Shown here piece by piece: positions 15,790 through 24,123 of a stretch of 64,000 nucleotides of DNA. The notes under the pieces were generated by a model that was given only the letters and a program-made list of their open reading frames with translations, made no database searches and was not told the origin of the DNA. Position numbers and translations under genes: made by a program. Numbering within the stretch: the stretch's first letter is position 1; each line of letters starts with the position of its first letter. Source of the DNA: JBHOQS01 sp042408875 (GTDB taxonomy: Bacteria > Chloroflexota > UBA11872 > JBHOQS01); NCBI GenBank assembly GCA_042408875.1, contig JBHOQS010000023.1, positions 62,001 to 126,000 on the forward strand, given 5' to 3'.

Positions 15790-17139
15790 CTACTTTGCCC
15801 GCAGAGCCTCGTCGAGAGCGATCTGGAGGCGCTGCTGGGCCTCGGTCAGCGCCTCGCGCACACCGGCCTCGCCCTTGAGGGCCCGCGCCAGCTGATCGCC
15901 AAAGGTGCCATAAAACTGGGCGGCGTTGGGCAGTAAGGGCAGCGCGTCGCTGGTGCCGAGCGCCTGGGTGAACGCTTTGAGCGCCGGATGCGAGCCAATA
16001 TACGCAGTAAACTCCGGCTCCCGCGTTGTCGCATCGTATGCGGGCATCGTGCCTGCCATCCGAACGATCCGTGCGTTCACCTTGGGGCTAAGCGCCCAGA
16101 GAAGGAATTTCGCCGCGGCGGCGCGTTTGTCGGCGTTGTTGCTCTCAAAGATCATGGCATGGTGCGCAGCGACATAGGAATGGGGCTTCGTTTTTACCGG
16201 CATGGGAACCGCGCCGAACGGAATATTCGCCTCTTGCCAGGTAGGGATGCGATAGGCGCCCTGGGTCTCGAAAACCTGCTTGCCCTGGGCGAACAGGTTC
16301 GTCCCTAGCGTCATGACCCCATGCTTTTGGGCCAGGTCTACCAGATACTGCGTGGCCTCGATCACCTGCGGCGTGGTCACCGTCGCTTTTGTGCCGTCCT
16401 GGCTGAGCAGTGCACTGCCATTGCTGCCGGCCCAGTTCCACCAGTACACCGTCGTAGCGATGCCCCCGCCGGCCAGAAAATGTACAGCGTAGATATCCGG
16501 TGGTGTGCTGGCACGGCGGGCGACATCGACGAAGTCCTCCCAGGTCCAGCCTGCGCGTGGCTCGGTTAAGCCGCGCTCGGCCAGGAGAGCCGTATTGTAG
16601 TACATGGCAAAGCTGCTGCCATAGATCGGCACGCTGACCAGCCTGCCCTGCCAGTAGTGGGCCTTCAGAATGCCGGGATAGGCATCCTGCTTGCGCGCCG
16701 TCCAGTCGCGGAAGAGCTTCAGGTGTTGCTCGATGTCGGCAATGATAGCCGAGCCCACGAACGCCGCGGCGTTATCCCAGGTGAGGAACATTACATCTGG
16801 TGGAGTGCCCGCGGCCGCGGCTGCGGTAACCTTCGGTACCACAGCACCCTGCCCGGCGATGCTGGCGATCTCCAGCGTGATCTCGTTCTGGACTGTATTG
16901 AACTCCTCAATAACCTGCGTGCGTCCCCGACCCTCGGGTGTAGAGAGGAACTCCCAGTATTCGATGCGGACGTTTTTTCCCGTGAACGAGGGCTCTGCCG
17001 GTATCTGAGGCTCGCCGGGGCCGGATGGCCTGCCGCCAAGCGGGCGGCAGGCCACGGTCCAGAACATCCCGCTCATCATAGCGGCAGGCATTCCATGCAT
17101 CAGCGCCGTTCGCCGGGTGAGCCGCTTCAGACTCTGCAT
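15790..17139 (-). CDS. ABC transporter sugar-binding lipoprotein (family 1 extracellular solute-binding)
   Basis: A 449-residue protein. The N-terminus (MQSLKRLTRRTALMHGMPAA) has a twin-arginine LTRRTAL motif and a lipobox ending VAC at about residue 31, so it is probably a Tat-exported lipoprotein. The body has GTPPDVMFLTWDNAAAF, PIYGSSFAMYYNTALLAERG and WTWEDFVDVARR, typical of the MalE/UgpB-like family binding oligosaccharides. No permease or ATPase gene is adjacent on either side, so its transporter must be encoded elsewhere. ATG at 17139 follows AGGAGCTGGAGC. Confidence 0.9.
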   Translation of the reverse strand: MQSLKRLTRRTALMHGMPAAMMSGMFWTVACRPLGGRPSGPGEPQIPAEPSFTGKNVRIEYWEFLSTPEGRGRTQVIEEFNTVQNEITLEIASIAGQGAVVPKVTAAAAAGTPPDVMFLTWDNAAAFVGSAIIADIEQHLKLFRDWTARKQDAYPGILKAHYWQGRLVSVPIYGSSFAMYYNTALLAERGLTEPRAGWTWEDFVDVARRASTPPDIYAVHFLAGGGIATTVYWWNWAGSNGSALLSQDGTKATVTTPQVIEATQYLVDLAQKHGVMTLGTNLFAQGKQVFETQGAYRIPTWQEANIPFGAVPMPVKTKPHSYVAAHHAMIFESNNADKRAAAAKFLLWALSPKVNARIVRMAGTMPAYDATTREPEFTAYIGSHPALKAFTQALGTSDALPLLPNAAQFYGTFGDQLARALKGEAGVREALTEAQQRLQIALDEALRAK

Positions 17140-17462
17140 GCTCCAGCTCCTGTCCAACCCCATCCGCTCTATGTATTTGTATCATCTCATCTATCCTCAT
17201 GAGTAGCAACTCCCTGGCACATGAAGCTGAGACAGACATACGATGAGTGCGTCCCTCTGGTATGAGTATGTCTCCCTAGTAGAGGTATATACACATGCAG
17301 GATGCAGTGGCAGCGAACGATGGGACGCAGTGCAGCACAGGGCGGTGCCGCTTCGAAGTGCTGGAGACTTGCTAGAGCAGCGATAGAGAGTTGGTCAGAG
17401 GGACGGTGGTCCTGGCGCCAAGAGACACACGCCAGCCTTTCCGGGCTGGCGTGTGCGGAAGG
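17140..17462. other. intergenic region between solute-binding protein gene and tRNA-Ser
   Basis: It contains the leader of the solute-binding protein gene (minus strand, 17140-17300, A+T-richer) and the tRNA terminator hairpin at 17426-17455. No gene is recognised. Confidence 0.6.
17426..17455 (-). terminator. hairpin terminator after the tRNA-Ser genes
   Basis: CACACGCCAGCC and GGCTGGCGTGTG form a perfect 12-bp stem with a 6-nt loop, 8 bp beyond the 3' end of tRNA-Ser(GCT) on the minus strand. The sequence after it on that strand is TCTCTT, a weak U tract. It probably ends the tRNA transcript. Confidence 0.7.
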
Positions 17463-17549
17463 CGGAGCCGGTGGGATTCGAACCCACGCTCCCCTTGTGG
17501 GGGAGGGCGGTTTAGCAAACCGCTCCGCTAACCACTACGGCACGGCTCC
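17463..17549 (-). tRNA. tRNA-Ser (anticodon GCT)
   Basis: Minus-strand cloverleaf of 87 nt with acceptor GGAGCCG/CGGCTCC, D-arm, anticodon stem GCGGTTTGCTAAACCGC with anticodon GCT (reads AGC/AGU), a long variable arm (CTCCCCCACAAGGGGAG) and T-arm GTGGGTTCGAATCCCAC. Discriminator base G as expected for serine. CCA is not encoded. Confidence 0.96.
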
Positions 17550-17619
17550 AGATGGGGGCTGGTCGGGACAGCGCCGGTGCGCTCGCCTGCTCGCACCGGC
17601 CGCACAGAGACGGTCCCGG

Positions 17620-17704
17620 CGGAGAGGGTGGGATTCGAACCCACGAAGCCTTACGGCTTACTCGCTCTCCAGGCGAGCCGAATCGTCCACTCTCGCACCT
17701 CTCC
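17620..17704 (-). tRNA. tRNA-Ser (anticodon GGA)
   Basis: Minus-strand cloverleaf of 85 nt with acceptor GGAGAGG/CCTCTCC, anticodon arm CTCGCCTGGAGAGCGAG with anticodon GGA (reads UCC/UCU), a long variable arm around AAGCCGTAAGGCTT and T-arm GTGGGTTCGAATCCCAC. Discriminator G; CCA not encoded. It is the upstream gene of a two-tRNA unit; the genes are 70 bp apart. Confidence 0.96.
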
Positions 17705-17715
17705 GTGCACGCAGT

Positions 17716-17746
17716 ATTATACCATGGCCCCGGCCCAGCGCTGCAA
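17716..17746 (-). promoter_or_regulatory. promoter of the tRNA-Ser pair
   Basis: On the minus strand, TATAAT (17716-17721) is preceded by TGG in an extended -10 like context, with TTGCAG at 17741-17746, 19 nt away. The start would be a few nt before the tRNA-Ser(GGA) 5' end. Confidence 0.5.
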
Positions 17747-17889
17747 TCCACTGCGCCCGTCTTGGCACTGGCTGTGCCCGCGCGGTACCATATCGCCAAC
17801 GCCGCTCGCTGCGCGCAGCTCGCGCCGCAGTGCTGTGGGCGGCTGCCGGCATGCTGCGCGCCTCAGTATTTGGCTTAAATTAAAACATA

Positions 17890-17911
17890 AACTAAACAAC
17901 AACTAAACAAC
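17890..17911. repeat. perfect 11-bp tandem repeat upstream of metE
   Basis: AACTAAACAAC occurs twice without a break (17890-17900 and 17901-17911), about 120 bp before the metE ATG, in an A+T-rich island. Confidence 0.8.
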
Positions 17912-18031
17912 AGAGAAGGTACGAGAAAGCCGGGCTACTGGCGAATACATCGTCTGTGTCTCTGCTAGCCCGCATAGCCGTTCAGGAATTCAGTGACACC
18001 GACGACGCGACCACAGGAGTGACTTCCTAGC

Positions 18032-20332
18032 ATGGCTCTTGCGACGAATATCGGCTATCCGCGCATCGGGCCCCACCGCGAGCTCAAGCGCGCCGTCGAG
18101 GCGTATTGGGCCGGCTCGATCGACCAGACGGCCCTGCTGGAGGCGGCCCGCGCTGTGCGCCAGGCGAACTGGCGGCGCCAGCAGGCCGCCGGGCTGGACC
18201 TGGTTCCGGTGAACGATTTCTCGCTCTACGACCACGTGCTGGATACCATCGCCTTGACCGGGGCAGTGCCGGCGCGCTATCGCTGGTCCGGCCAGACGGT
18301 CGACCTGGATACCTACTTCGCCATGGCCCGCGGCGTCCAACGGTCGGACCTGGACGTGCCTGCGCTCGAGCTGACGAAGTGGTTCGATACGAACTACCAC
18401 TATCTCGTGCCCGACTTTGAGCCGGGAATCAGCTACCGCCTGGCATCGGAAAAGCCGTTTGCGGAGCTGGCGGAGGCCCAGGCCGAGGGCATTTCGGCGC
18501 GGCCGGTGCTGCTCGGTCCGCTGAGCTTCGTGCTGCTGGGCAAGGCCGATGGGGTCACCAGGGAGCAGGTGCTGGACGCGGTGCTTGAGGTGTACGCGAC
18601 CGTGCTGCAGCGTCTGGCAGCACAGGGTGCGCAGTGGATCCAGCTCGATGAGCCGTGCCTAGTGCAGGACCGCACGCCGGATGAGCTTGCGCTCCTGGAG
18701 CGCGCCTACGCGCGCCTGGCGCCGGCAGCCGGCAGCGCGCACCTGCTGATCCAGACGTACTTCGGGGAGGTGGGCGAGGCTTACCCGTACCTGGTGCGGC
18801 TGCCCGTGCATGGCATCGGGCTTGACTTCGTGCGCGGGCGCGAGTCGCATCTCCGCTTGTTGCAGGAGCAGGGTTTCCCGGCGGATAAGTGGCTCGCTGC
18901 AGGCGTGATCAACGGGCGCAACGTGTGGGCTGCCGACCTCGACGACGCGCTGGGCCTGCTGGGAGAGATCGTGGAGACGGTGCCAGCCGAGCGCCTGATG
19001 ATCCAGCCATCCTGCTCGCTGATGCATGTGCCGATCGACGTGCAGATGGAGCGGCATCTGGATCCGGAGCTGAAGAGCTGGCTGGCCTTTGCTGACCAGA
19101 AGCTGACCGAGGTGGTGGCGCTGACGCGGGCGCTCAACGAGGGTGAGCAGGCCATCGCTGCTCAGCTCGCCGAGAGCCGTGCCCGGCAGGAGGCGCGCCG
19201 GCGCAGCCCGCGCCTGACCAATCCGGCGGTGCGGGAGCGACTGGCTGCTCTGGACGAGTCGGCGTACCACCGCGCCTCGCCCTACCCCGAACGGCGTAAG
19301 GCTCAGCGCGCTCACCTGAACCTGCCGCTGCTGCCTACCACCACGATTGGCTCGTTCCCGCAGACGCCGGCGGTGCGGCGCATGCGACGGCGCTTTTACG
19401 ATGGCGAGATCTCCCAGGAAGAGTACGAGCGCTTCCTGGAGCAGCAGATCGCGCGGGTCATCCGGCTGCAGGAAGAGCTGGGCCTGGACGTGCTGGTGCA
19501 TGGGGAGTACGAGCGCACCGACATGGTGGAGTACTTCGGCATGCAGCTCGAGGGGTTCGCCTTCACCGAGCACGGCTGGGTACAGTCCTACGGCTCTCGT
19601 TATGTTAAGCCTCCGATCTTGTACGGCGATGTGCAACGCAAGGGGCCGATGACGGTGCGCTGGTCGACCTTCGCCCAGGCGCAGACGACCAAGCCGGTGA
19701 AGGGCATGCTCACCGGCCCGGTGACGATCCTGAACTGGTCGTTCGTGCGCGAGGACCAGCCGCGCGCGGAGACGTGTCGCCAGATCGCCCTGGCCATTCG
19801 TGATGAGGTGCTGGATCTGGAGCGTGCCGGGCTGCGGGTCATCCAGGTGGACGAGCCGGCGCTGCGCGAGGGGCTGCCGCTGCGGCGCGCGCACTGGCAG
19901 GAGTACCTCGACTGGGCAGTACGCTGCTTCCGCCTGGCCACGTCGGGCGTGAAGGACTCGACGCAGATGCACACGCACATGTGCTACAGCGACTTCGAGG
20001 ACATCATCGATGCTATCGCTGCCCTGGATGCCGACGTGCTGTCAATCGAGAACGCCCGCTCCGAGGCGGTGCTGCTGGAAGTCTTCCGACGCACCGGCTA
20101 TCCGCAGGAGATCGGGCCGGGCGTGTATGATATCCACTCCCCGCGCATTCCCTCGGTGGAAGAGATCGAGCAGCGGCTGCGCGCGGCGCTGGAGGTGCTG
20201 CGCCCCGAGCAGCTGTGGGTCAATCCCGACTGCGGGCTGAAGACGCGCAGCGAGCGCGAGGTGATCCCCGCCTTGACCAACATGGTCGAGGCAGCGCGGC
20301 GGGTGCGGGCGTCCCTTGGCGTGCGGGCGTAG
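18032..20332 (+). CDS. metE: cobalamin-independent methionine synthase
   Basis: A 766-residue MetE: 5-methyltetrahydropteroyltriglutamate plus homocysteine gives methionine. The N-terminal half-barrel starts NIGYPRIGPHRELKRA. The C-terminal half holds TTTIGSFPQT and the zinc site: His649 and Cys651 in THMCYSDF, Glu673 in SIENARSE and Cys734 in NPDCGLKTR, each at the spacing of the E. coli enzyme. Length and both halves are intact. ATG at 18032 has AGGAG about 14 nt upstream, a long spacer. It stands alone, after the divergent tRNA-Ser genes. Confidence 0.97.
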   Translation: MALATNIGYPRIGPHRELKRAVEAYWAGSIDQTALLEAARAVRQANWRRQQAAGLDLVPVNDFSLYDHVLDTIALTGAVPARYRWSGQTVDLDTYFAMARGVQRSDLDVPALELTKWFDTNYHYLVPDFEPGISYRLASEKPFAELAEAQAEGISARPVLLGPLSFVLLGKADGVTREQVLDAVLEVYATVLQRLAAQGAQWIQLDEPCLVQDRTPDELALLERAYARLAPAAGSAHLLIQTYFGEVGEAYPYLVRLPVHGIGLDFVRGRESHLRLLQEQGFPADKWLAAGVINGRNVWAADLDDALGLLGEIVETVPAERLMIQPSCSLMHVPIDVQMERHLDPELKSWLAFADQKLTEVVALTRALNEGEQAIAAQLAESRARQEARRRSPRLTNPAVRERLAALDESAYHRASPYPERRKAQRAHLNLPLLPTTTIGSFPQTPAVRRMRRRFYDGEISQEEYERFLEQQIARVIRLQEELGLDVLVHGEYERTDMVEYFGMQLEGFAFTEHGWVQSYGSRYVKPPILYGDVQRKGPMTVRWSTFAQAQTTKPVKGMLTGPVTILNWSFVREDQPRAETCRQIALAIRDEVLDLERAGLRVIQVDEPALREGLPLRRAHWQEYLDWAVRCFRLATSGVKDSTQMHTHMCYSDFEDIIDAIAALDADVLSIENARSEAVLLEVFRRTGYPQEIGPGVYDIHSPRIPSVEEIEQRLRAALEVLRPEQLWVNPDCGLKTRSEREVIPALTNMVEAARRVRASLGVRA

Positions 20333-20358
20333 GGTGCGTGGAGAGACCTCACCCCTAG

Positions 20359-20561
20359 CCCCTCTCCCTAGCAGAGAGGGGAGGAGGGTATGCGCCGGCC
20401 TCCCGGCATTCCCGCCACGACCCCTCTCCCTAGCGGAGAGGGGAGGGGGGCAGCGCTGGGCAACACGCCGGCGGGTACGCCTCCGCTCCCCAGCGGAGGG
20501 AGGAGGCGCTCCTGCGGCTCGGTGTTCCTCGCCGCGTCCCCCTCTCCGCTACAGAGAGGGG
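20359..20561. repeat. cluster of four short hairpins related to CCCCTCTC-loop-GAGAGGGG
   Basis: Four inverted repeats lie in the 281-bp gap after metE: 20359-20381 (8-bp arms CCCCTCTC/GAGAGGGG), 20421-20443 (9-bp arms CCCCTCTCC/GGAGAGGGG), 20480-20499 (CCTCCGCT/AGCGGAGG) and 20539-20561 (same arms as the first). Loops are 4-7 nt, three of them containing CTA. The arrangement resembles REP-like intergenic repeats and may also end metE and SDR transcripts. Confidence 0.75.
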
Positions 20562-20567
20562 AGGAAA

Positions 20568-20585
20568 GGCGAATAATTATTCGCC
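20568..20585. repeat. 18-bp perfect palindrome GGCGAATAATTATTCGCC
   Basis: It is directly beside the hairpin cluster and just beyond the 3' end of the SDR gene (minus strand). Its flanks (CCCCTCCC on the right) and sequence are shared with a diverged copy at 32169-32192, so it belongs to a dispersed intergenic repeat family. Confidence 0.7.
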
Positions 20586-20613
20586 CCTCCCGTCTGTGGT
20601 GGCGGTGTTGCGG

Positions 20614-21444
20614 TCACTCGACGTCCATCATGCCGGCGTCGGCGATCCAGCGCTCGAACCCCGCGGTGAGGCCGCCGTCGATCACAAAGGTCGCGCCGTT
20701 CGCGAAGGTGCATTGGTCCGAGGCTAGGAAGAGGGCGCAGGCGGCGATCTCCTCCGGCCGACCGACGCGGCGCACCGGATACCACTGGGCGATGCGGTTC
20801 AGGATCTCCGGGTCGCGCTGGAGCAGGGCATCCCACACCGGGGTGTGGACCGTCCCTGGGGCGATGGCGTTACAGCGGATGCCTTTGCGCCCGTACATCA
20901 CGGCAATGTTTTTAGTTAGGTTGATGAGACCTGCTTTCGCCGCGCTGTAGGCGATCTCGCCGAACGACATGAGGCCGTTCACCGAGGCGATGTTGATGAT
21001 CGTCCCGCTCCCCTGGGTGAGCATGTGTGGCAGCACCGCCTTGCTGCACAGGAACGGCGCGGTGAGCGTGACGGCCAGGTTGCGGTTCCACGTCTCCTCG
21101 TCAGTGTCGAGCAGTCCATTCCCTTTGACGTACAGTGCGTTATTCACAAGCACGTCGATGCGGCCGTGCCGCGCGATCACCTGCTCGACCATGGCCTGCA
21201 CCTGTGCCCAGACCGACACGTCACAGCGGTAGGCCTCGCAGGTGCCGCCGGCACGGCGCACGTCCTGGGCGAGCGCCTCTGCCGCGGCCTCGTTAATCTC
21301 GGCGATCGCCACCGCTGCCCCCTCCTGGGTGAAGAGGTGGGTCATAGCGCTGCCAATGCCCCCAGCGCCGCCGGTGATGATCACGACCTTGCCCTGGAGC
21401 TGCCCGGTCCCTTGCCCGGGGAGCGCTGATGGCCTGGGGTCCAT
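20614..21444 (-). CDS. SDR family oxidoreductase
   Basis: A 276-residue classical short-chain dehydrogenase. The cofactor loop is TGGAGGIGSA, NNALYV replaces the more common NNAG, and the active site has Ser in NIASVNG and YSAAK. APGTVHTPV and the C-terminal IDGGLTAG are also present. An acidic E-I-N after strand beta-2 (IAEINEAA) suggests NAD preference. The substrate cannot be told; sugar or hydroxysteroid-type alcohols are possible. ATG at 21444 follows GGAGGTGAG. It is divergent from a Gfo/Idh/MocA gene, a frequent pairing in sugar-derivative catabolism. Confidence 0.9.
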   Translation of the reverse strand: MDPRPSALPGQGTGQLQGKVVIITGGAGGIGSAMTHLFTQEGAAVAIAEINEAAAEALAQDVRRAGGTCEAYRCDVSVWAQVQAMVEQVIARHGRIDVLVNNALYVKGNGLLDTDEETWNRNLAVTLTAPFLCSKAVLPHMLTQGSGTIINIASVNGLMSFGEIAYSAAKAGLINLTKNIAVMYGRKGIRCNAIAPGTVHTPVWDALLQRDPEILNRIAQWYPVRRVGRPEEIAACALFLASDQCTFANGATFVIDGGLTAGFERWIADAGMMDVE

Positions 21445-21600
21445 CTCTGATCCTCACCTCCAGTTGCTGAAGATCCGCTTCCTCTGCTTCTCTTCATCCA
21501 TGTCCTTGTGGGCTCTGCCAAGACGCTCCTTGGCCGGACATCCCTCGGCCAGACATTGAAGAGCCATGTGGCGCAGGGAGATGCTGCGTGATCTGCTCAG

Positions 21601-21630
21601 AGTATAGGTGTGACCGGCAAGGATTGTCGA
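21601..21630 (-). promoter_or_regulatory. probable promoter of the SDR gene
   Basis: On the minus strand, TCGACA (21625-21630) and TATACT (21601-21606) are 18 nt apart. The leader would be about 150 nt. Confidence 0.5.
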
Positions 21631-21720
21631 TGGGTCACCAGAGGAGTTGACGGCGGTGCGCGGCCGCCATACACTGCCTGGCCGCGTGAACCAGGGCACG
21701 TTGCGGGAGGAGTGAGCCGA

Positions 21721-22731
21721 ATGACCACGCAACTGGGCATAGGGATTATTGGTGCAGGGCGGGTGGCCGTCAGTCATGCGCGGGCCGCGAAGAGCGTGTC
21801 CGGCGTGGCGCTGCGTGCGGTGGCGGAGATCGATGCACAACGGCTGGCCGGCTTCCTGGCGGAGCACGGTGGGGAGGGCGTGCGCGGGTATGGCGATTAC
21901 CATGAGCTTCTGCGCAGTCCCGACATCGATCTGGTGATCGTGGCGTTGCCGCACTGGCTGCATGCCTCGTGTGCCATCGATGCCGCCGAAGCGGGGAAGC
22001 ACGTCCTGGTAGAGAAGCCGATGGCCCTCGCGCTGGAGGAGTGCGACCGCATGATCGAGGCGGCGCAGCGAAACGGCGTCGTGCTCGCCGTTGGGCTCAC
22101 CCATCACTTTCATCCGGTTCCGTCGTTTGCGCGGCAGCTCCTGCACAGCGGGCGTTTCGGGGCGATCGTGTGGGGGAGCGAGGTTGCCTACAGTCCACGG
22201 CGCTTTGGCTCGAATCCGCTGTGGTTCTTCGATCGGGCGAAGGGTGGCGGCCAGCTCCTGGCCAACGGGGTACACTACATCGACCGGCTGCTCTGGACCA
22301 TTGGCGCGACGCCGGTGGCGGTGAGCGCCATCGTCGGCACATACTTCAACGACTACCCAGCGGACGACGGTGCAGTGCTATTCATCCGCTTCGACACGGG
22401 GCAAGCGGCCACCCTGCACCTCACCGGGCATTACCATGCGTTCAGTTACGCTGCGGCGGAGTACATGTGCACGCGCGGCTTCGTGCGCTACATCGGGCGG
22501 GAGGTATGGACCACCGACCCGGACAACCTGGATGCCAAGGAGTTGGTGGCAGTGCCAGTGCCGCCCGGCAACGGCTTTGCCCGGCAGCTTGAGGATGTAG
22601 CGCGGGCGATCCGCGAGCGCGGCGAGCCGGCGGTGCCAGGTGAGTGGGGCAGGCAGGTGATGGCGGTGCTCTTCGCCGCCGAGGAGTCGGCACGCAGTGG
22701 CCGCGAAGTGCGGCTCGAGGGCCGGCTGTAG
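21721..22731 (+). CDS. Gfo/Idh/MocA family oxidoreductase
   Basis: A 336-residue NAD(P)-dependent sugar-type dehydrogenase. The Rossmann start is IGIIGAGRVAVSHARAA, followed by VIVALPHWLHASCAIDAAEAGKHVLVEKPMALALEE, the EKP motif of the family (catalytic Lys). The second domain has LLANGVHYIDRLLWTIG with the conserved D-x-x-x-W/L helix. ATG at 21721 follows GGGAGGAG. The gene is divergent from the SDR and convergent with the ParB-like gene. Confidence 0.9.
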   Translation: MTTQLGIGIIGAGRVAVSHARAAKSVSGVALRAVAEIDAQRLAGFLAEHGGEGVRGYGDYHELLRSPDIDLVIVALPHWLHASCAIDAAEAGKHVLVEKPMALALEECDRMIEAAQRNGVVLAVGLTHHFHPVPSFARQLLHSGRFGAIVWGSEVAYSPRRFGSNPLWFFDRAKGGGQLLANGVHYIDRLLWTIGATPVAVSAIVGTYFNDYPADDGAVLFIRFDTGQAATLHLTGHYHAFSYAAAEYMCTRGFVRYIGREVWTTDPDNLDAKELVAVPVPPGNGFARQLEDVARAIRERGEPAVPGEWGRQVMAVLFAAEESARSGREVRLEGRL

Positions 22732-22752
22732 CAGTGTGCCACGATCGGTGCG

Positions 22753-24123
22753 CTAGCGGCTCTCGTCCGCGGCGTAGCGGTGCAGGATGCGTTCGAGTGC
22801 ACCGGCCAGGCCCAGCGCTCGTTCGCGCTGCGCCCGCAGGGCCTGGAGCCGGCGAGCGCGCTGGCGTGGAGAAAGCAGGGCGAGCTCGCGTTCCAGGAGA
22901 TCGGCGCGGGCGGCCCAGTCGTCGGGCAGGGCATGCAAGAGCGTGGCCCAGGCTGTGCGGGCCCGTCCAGCTGCAGGTGCCAGCCCTATGGCTACTTGTG
23001 CGCGCCGCAGCGCCGCTTCGCCCTGCTCACGCACCTGGCGGGCGAGGCGCGCCACATCACGCGCGGAAAGCGCCTGGGCTATGGTCACACTCACCAGCGG
23101 TTCATGCAGCTCCTGGGGGAGGCTGACCACCGGGCGCAGGTGGAATTCTGTGAGGCCAGCTTCAGCCGCCCGCGCGGCTGCAGCGGGCGCCAGCCGGTTG
23201 AGCGCCATCAGATGGTAATACTGTTCCAAACTGAAGCCAGTGAGGGCGAGCACCCAGTCGCGCACCAGGCGGGCCAGGTCGCGCTCGCTGCGGACCTGGC
23301 GCAGGTCGTCGTCGCTGGGGCCCTGGCGGCCGTCGTACGCGCGTACAACGGCGCCTTCTATGCCGGGCGCTGTGGCTTCTGACCCAACGTGTCCCGCCCC
23401 CTCGGCAGCGGTATCTCTCCCTTCCGGCGGCTCATCGTACGCGCGTACATCGAGGTCGCCCGGCTCGGGTCCGGCGGCTGGCCAGCCCAGTCGCTCGCGC
23501 AGCGCAGCCTCGCAGGCGCTATAGAGCGCCAGGAGGGCCCGCGCCTTCTCGATAGCCGTGAGGTCCTCCCGCTGCACATTGAGCACCAGCGGGCGCACCA
23601 GGGCATCGACCGACGAGGCCTCCTCGGCCACGATCGCCGGAACATCAGACAAGCCGGCCAGGAGCGCCGCCAGGCAGCGGCGGTGACCGTCGCGCAGCAC
23701 CAGGCGTGCGCCGCGCTGTACCACGAAGACCGGCTGCAAGATCCCCTGTGCGCGGACACTCGCCGCCAGGGCCTCGAGCCGCCGTCGTACTTCCTGCCAG
23801 CGCCCCGGCGTCGCGGCCAGGCGGTCGAGGGCTGCCAGCAGTCCGGCCGGCGTCGCCTCACCCCGCGCGATCAACTGCTGCAATGTCCCCTCCGGCACCA
23901 GCTCCCGCGGCTGGTGCTCCAGCTCCAGCGCGCCCAGCGGGACCAGCCGCACGACCGGCAGTGCCGGCCGCTCCAGAGCAACTTTGGAGGCACTGCCCAG
24001 GGCCGGCAGCGCCGGGGCAGCGCTGTCCGGCCCGGCATGGTCGCGAAAGGGATCGCGGCGGACGCGGCCGCTGGTTCGTCTCCGAGCCGGACCCACGATC
24101 GAACTATCCCTTACGCTTCCCAT
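22753..24123 (-). CDS. ParB/Spo0J-like nuclease-domain protein
   Basis: A 456-residue protein. The N-terminal Arg-rich head is followed by a diverged ParB N domain. RLVLRDGHRRCLAALLAGLSDVPAIV corresponds to the G-E-R-R CTP-binding box (here D-G-H-R-R), and VLNVQREDLTAIEKARALLAL to the E-N-I-Q-R-x-x-L box. A Gly/Asp-rich low-complexity insert (about residues 225-280) separates it from a central helix-turn-helix-like part and a basic Arg/Leu-rich C-terminus. It overlaps the ParA gene by 20 bp; ATG at 24123 follows GGAG. It could be a chromosomal ParB paralogue rather than the main Spo0J, because conserved boxes are degenerate. Confidence 0.75.
   Translation of the reverse strand: MGSVRDSSIVGPARRRTSGRVRRDPFRDHAGPDSAAPALPALGSASKVALERPALPVVRLVPLGALELEHQPRELVPEGTLQQLIARGEATPAGLLAALDRLAATPGRWQEVRRRLEALAASVRAQGILQPVFVVQRGARLVLRDGHRRCLAALLAGLSDVPAIVAEEASSVDALVRPLVLNVQREDLTAIEKARALLALYSACEAALRERLGWPAAGPEPGDLDVRAYDEPPEGRDTAAEGAGHVGSEATAPGIEGAVVRAYDGRQGPSDDDLRQVRSERDLARLVRDWVLALTGFSLEQYYHLMALNRLAPAAAARAAEAGLTEFHLRPVVSLPQELHEPLVSVTIAQALSARDVARLARQVREQGEAALRRAQVAIGLAPAAGRARTAWATLLHALPDDWAARADLLERELALLSPRQRARRLQALRAQRERALGLAGALERILHRYAADESR

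Larger units (their letters stand above)
17705..18031. other. tRNA/metE divergent region, no gene
   Basis: It holds the tRNA promoter, a G+C-rich middle, the 11-bp tandem repeat at 17890-17911 and about 120 nt of metE leader. I looked for SAM, cobalamin and T-box signatures in the leader and could not recognise one. Confidence 0.5.

Noticed and set aside
17912..18031. Riboswitch in the metE leader
   Set aside because: No SAM-I/SAM-II, cobalamin or T-box conserved core could be recognised by eye; a covariance search would be needed.
18659..19978. 439-codon minus-strand frame opposite metE
   Set aside because: MetE is certain on the plus strand; the opposite frame is a codon-bias shadow.
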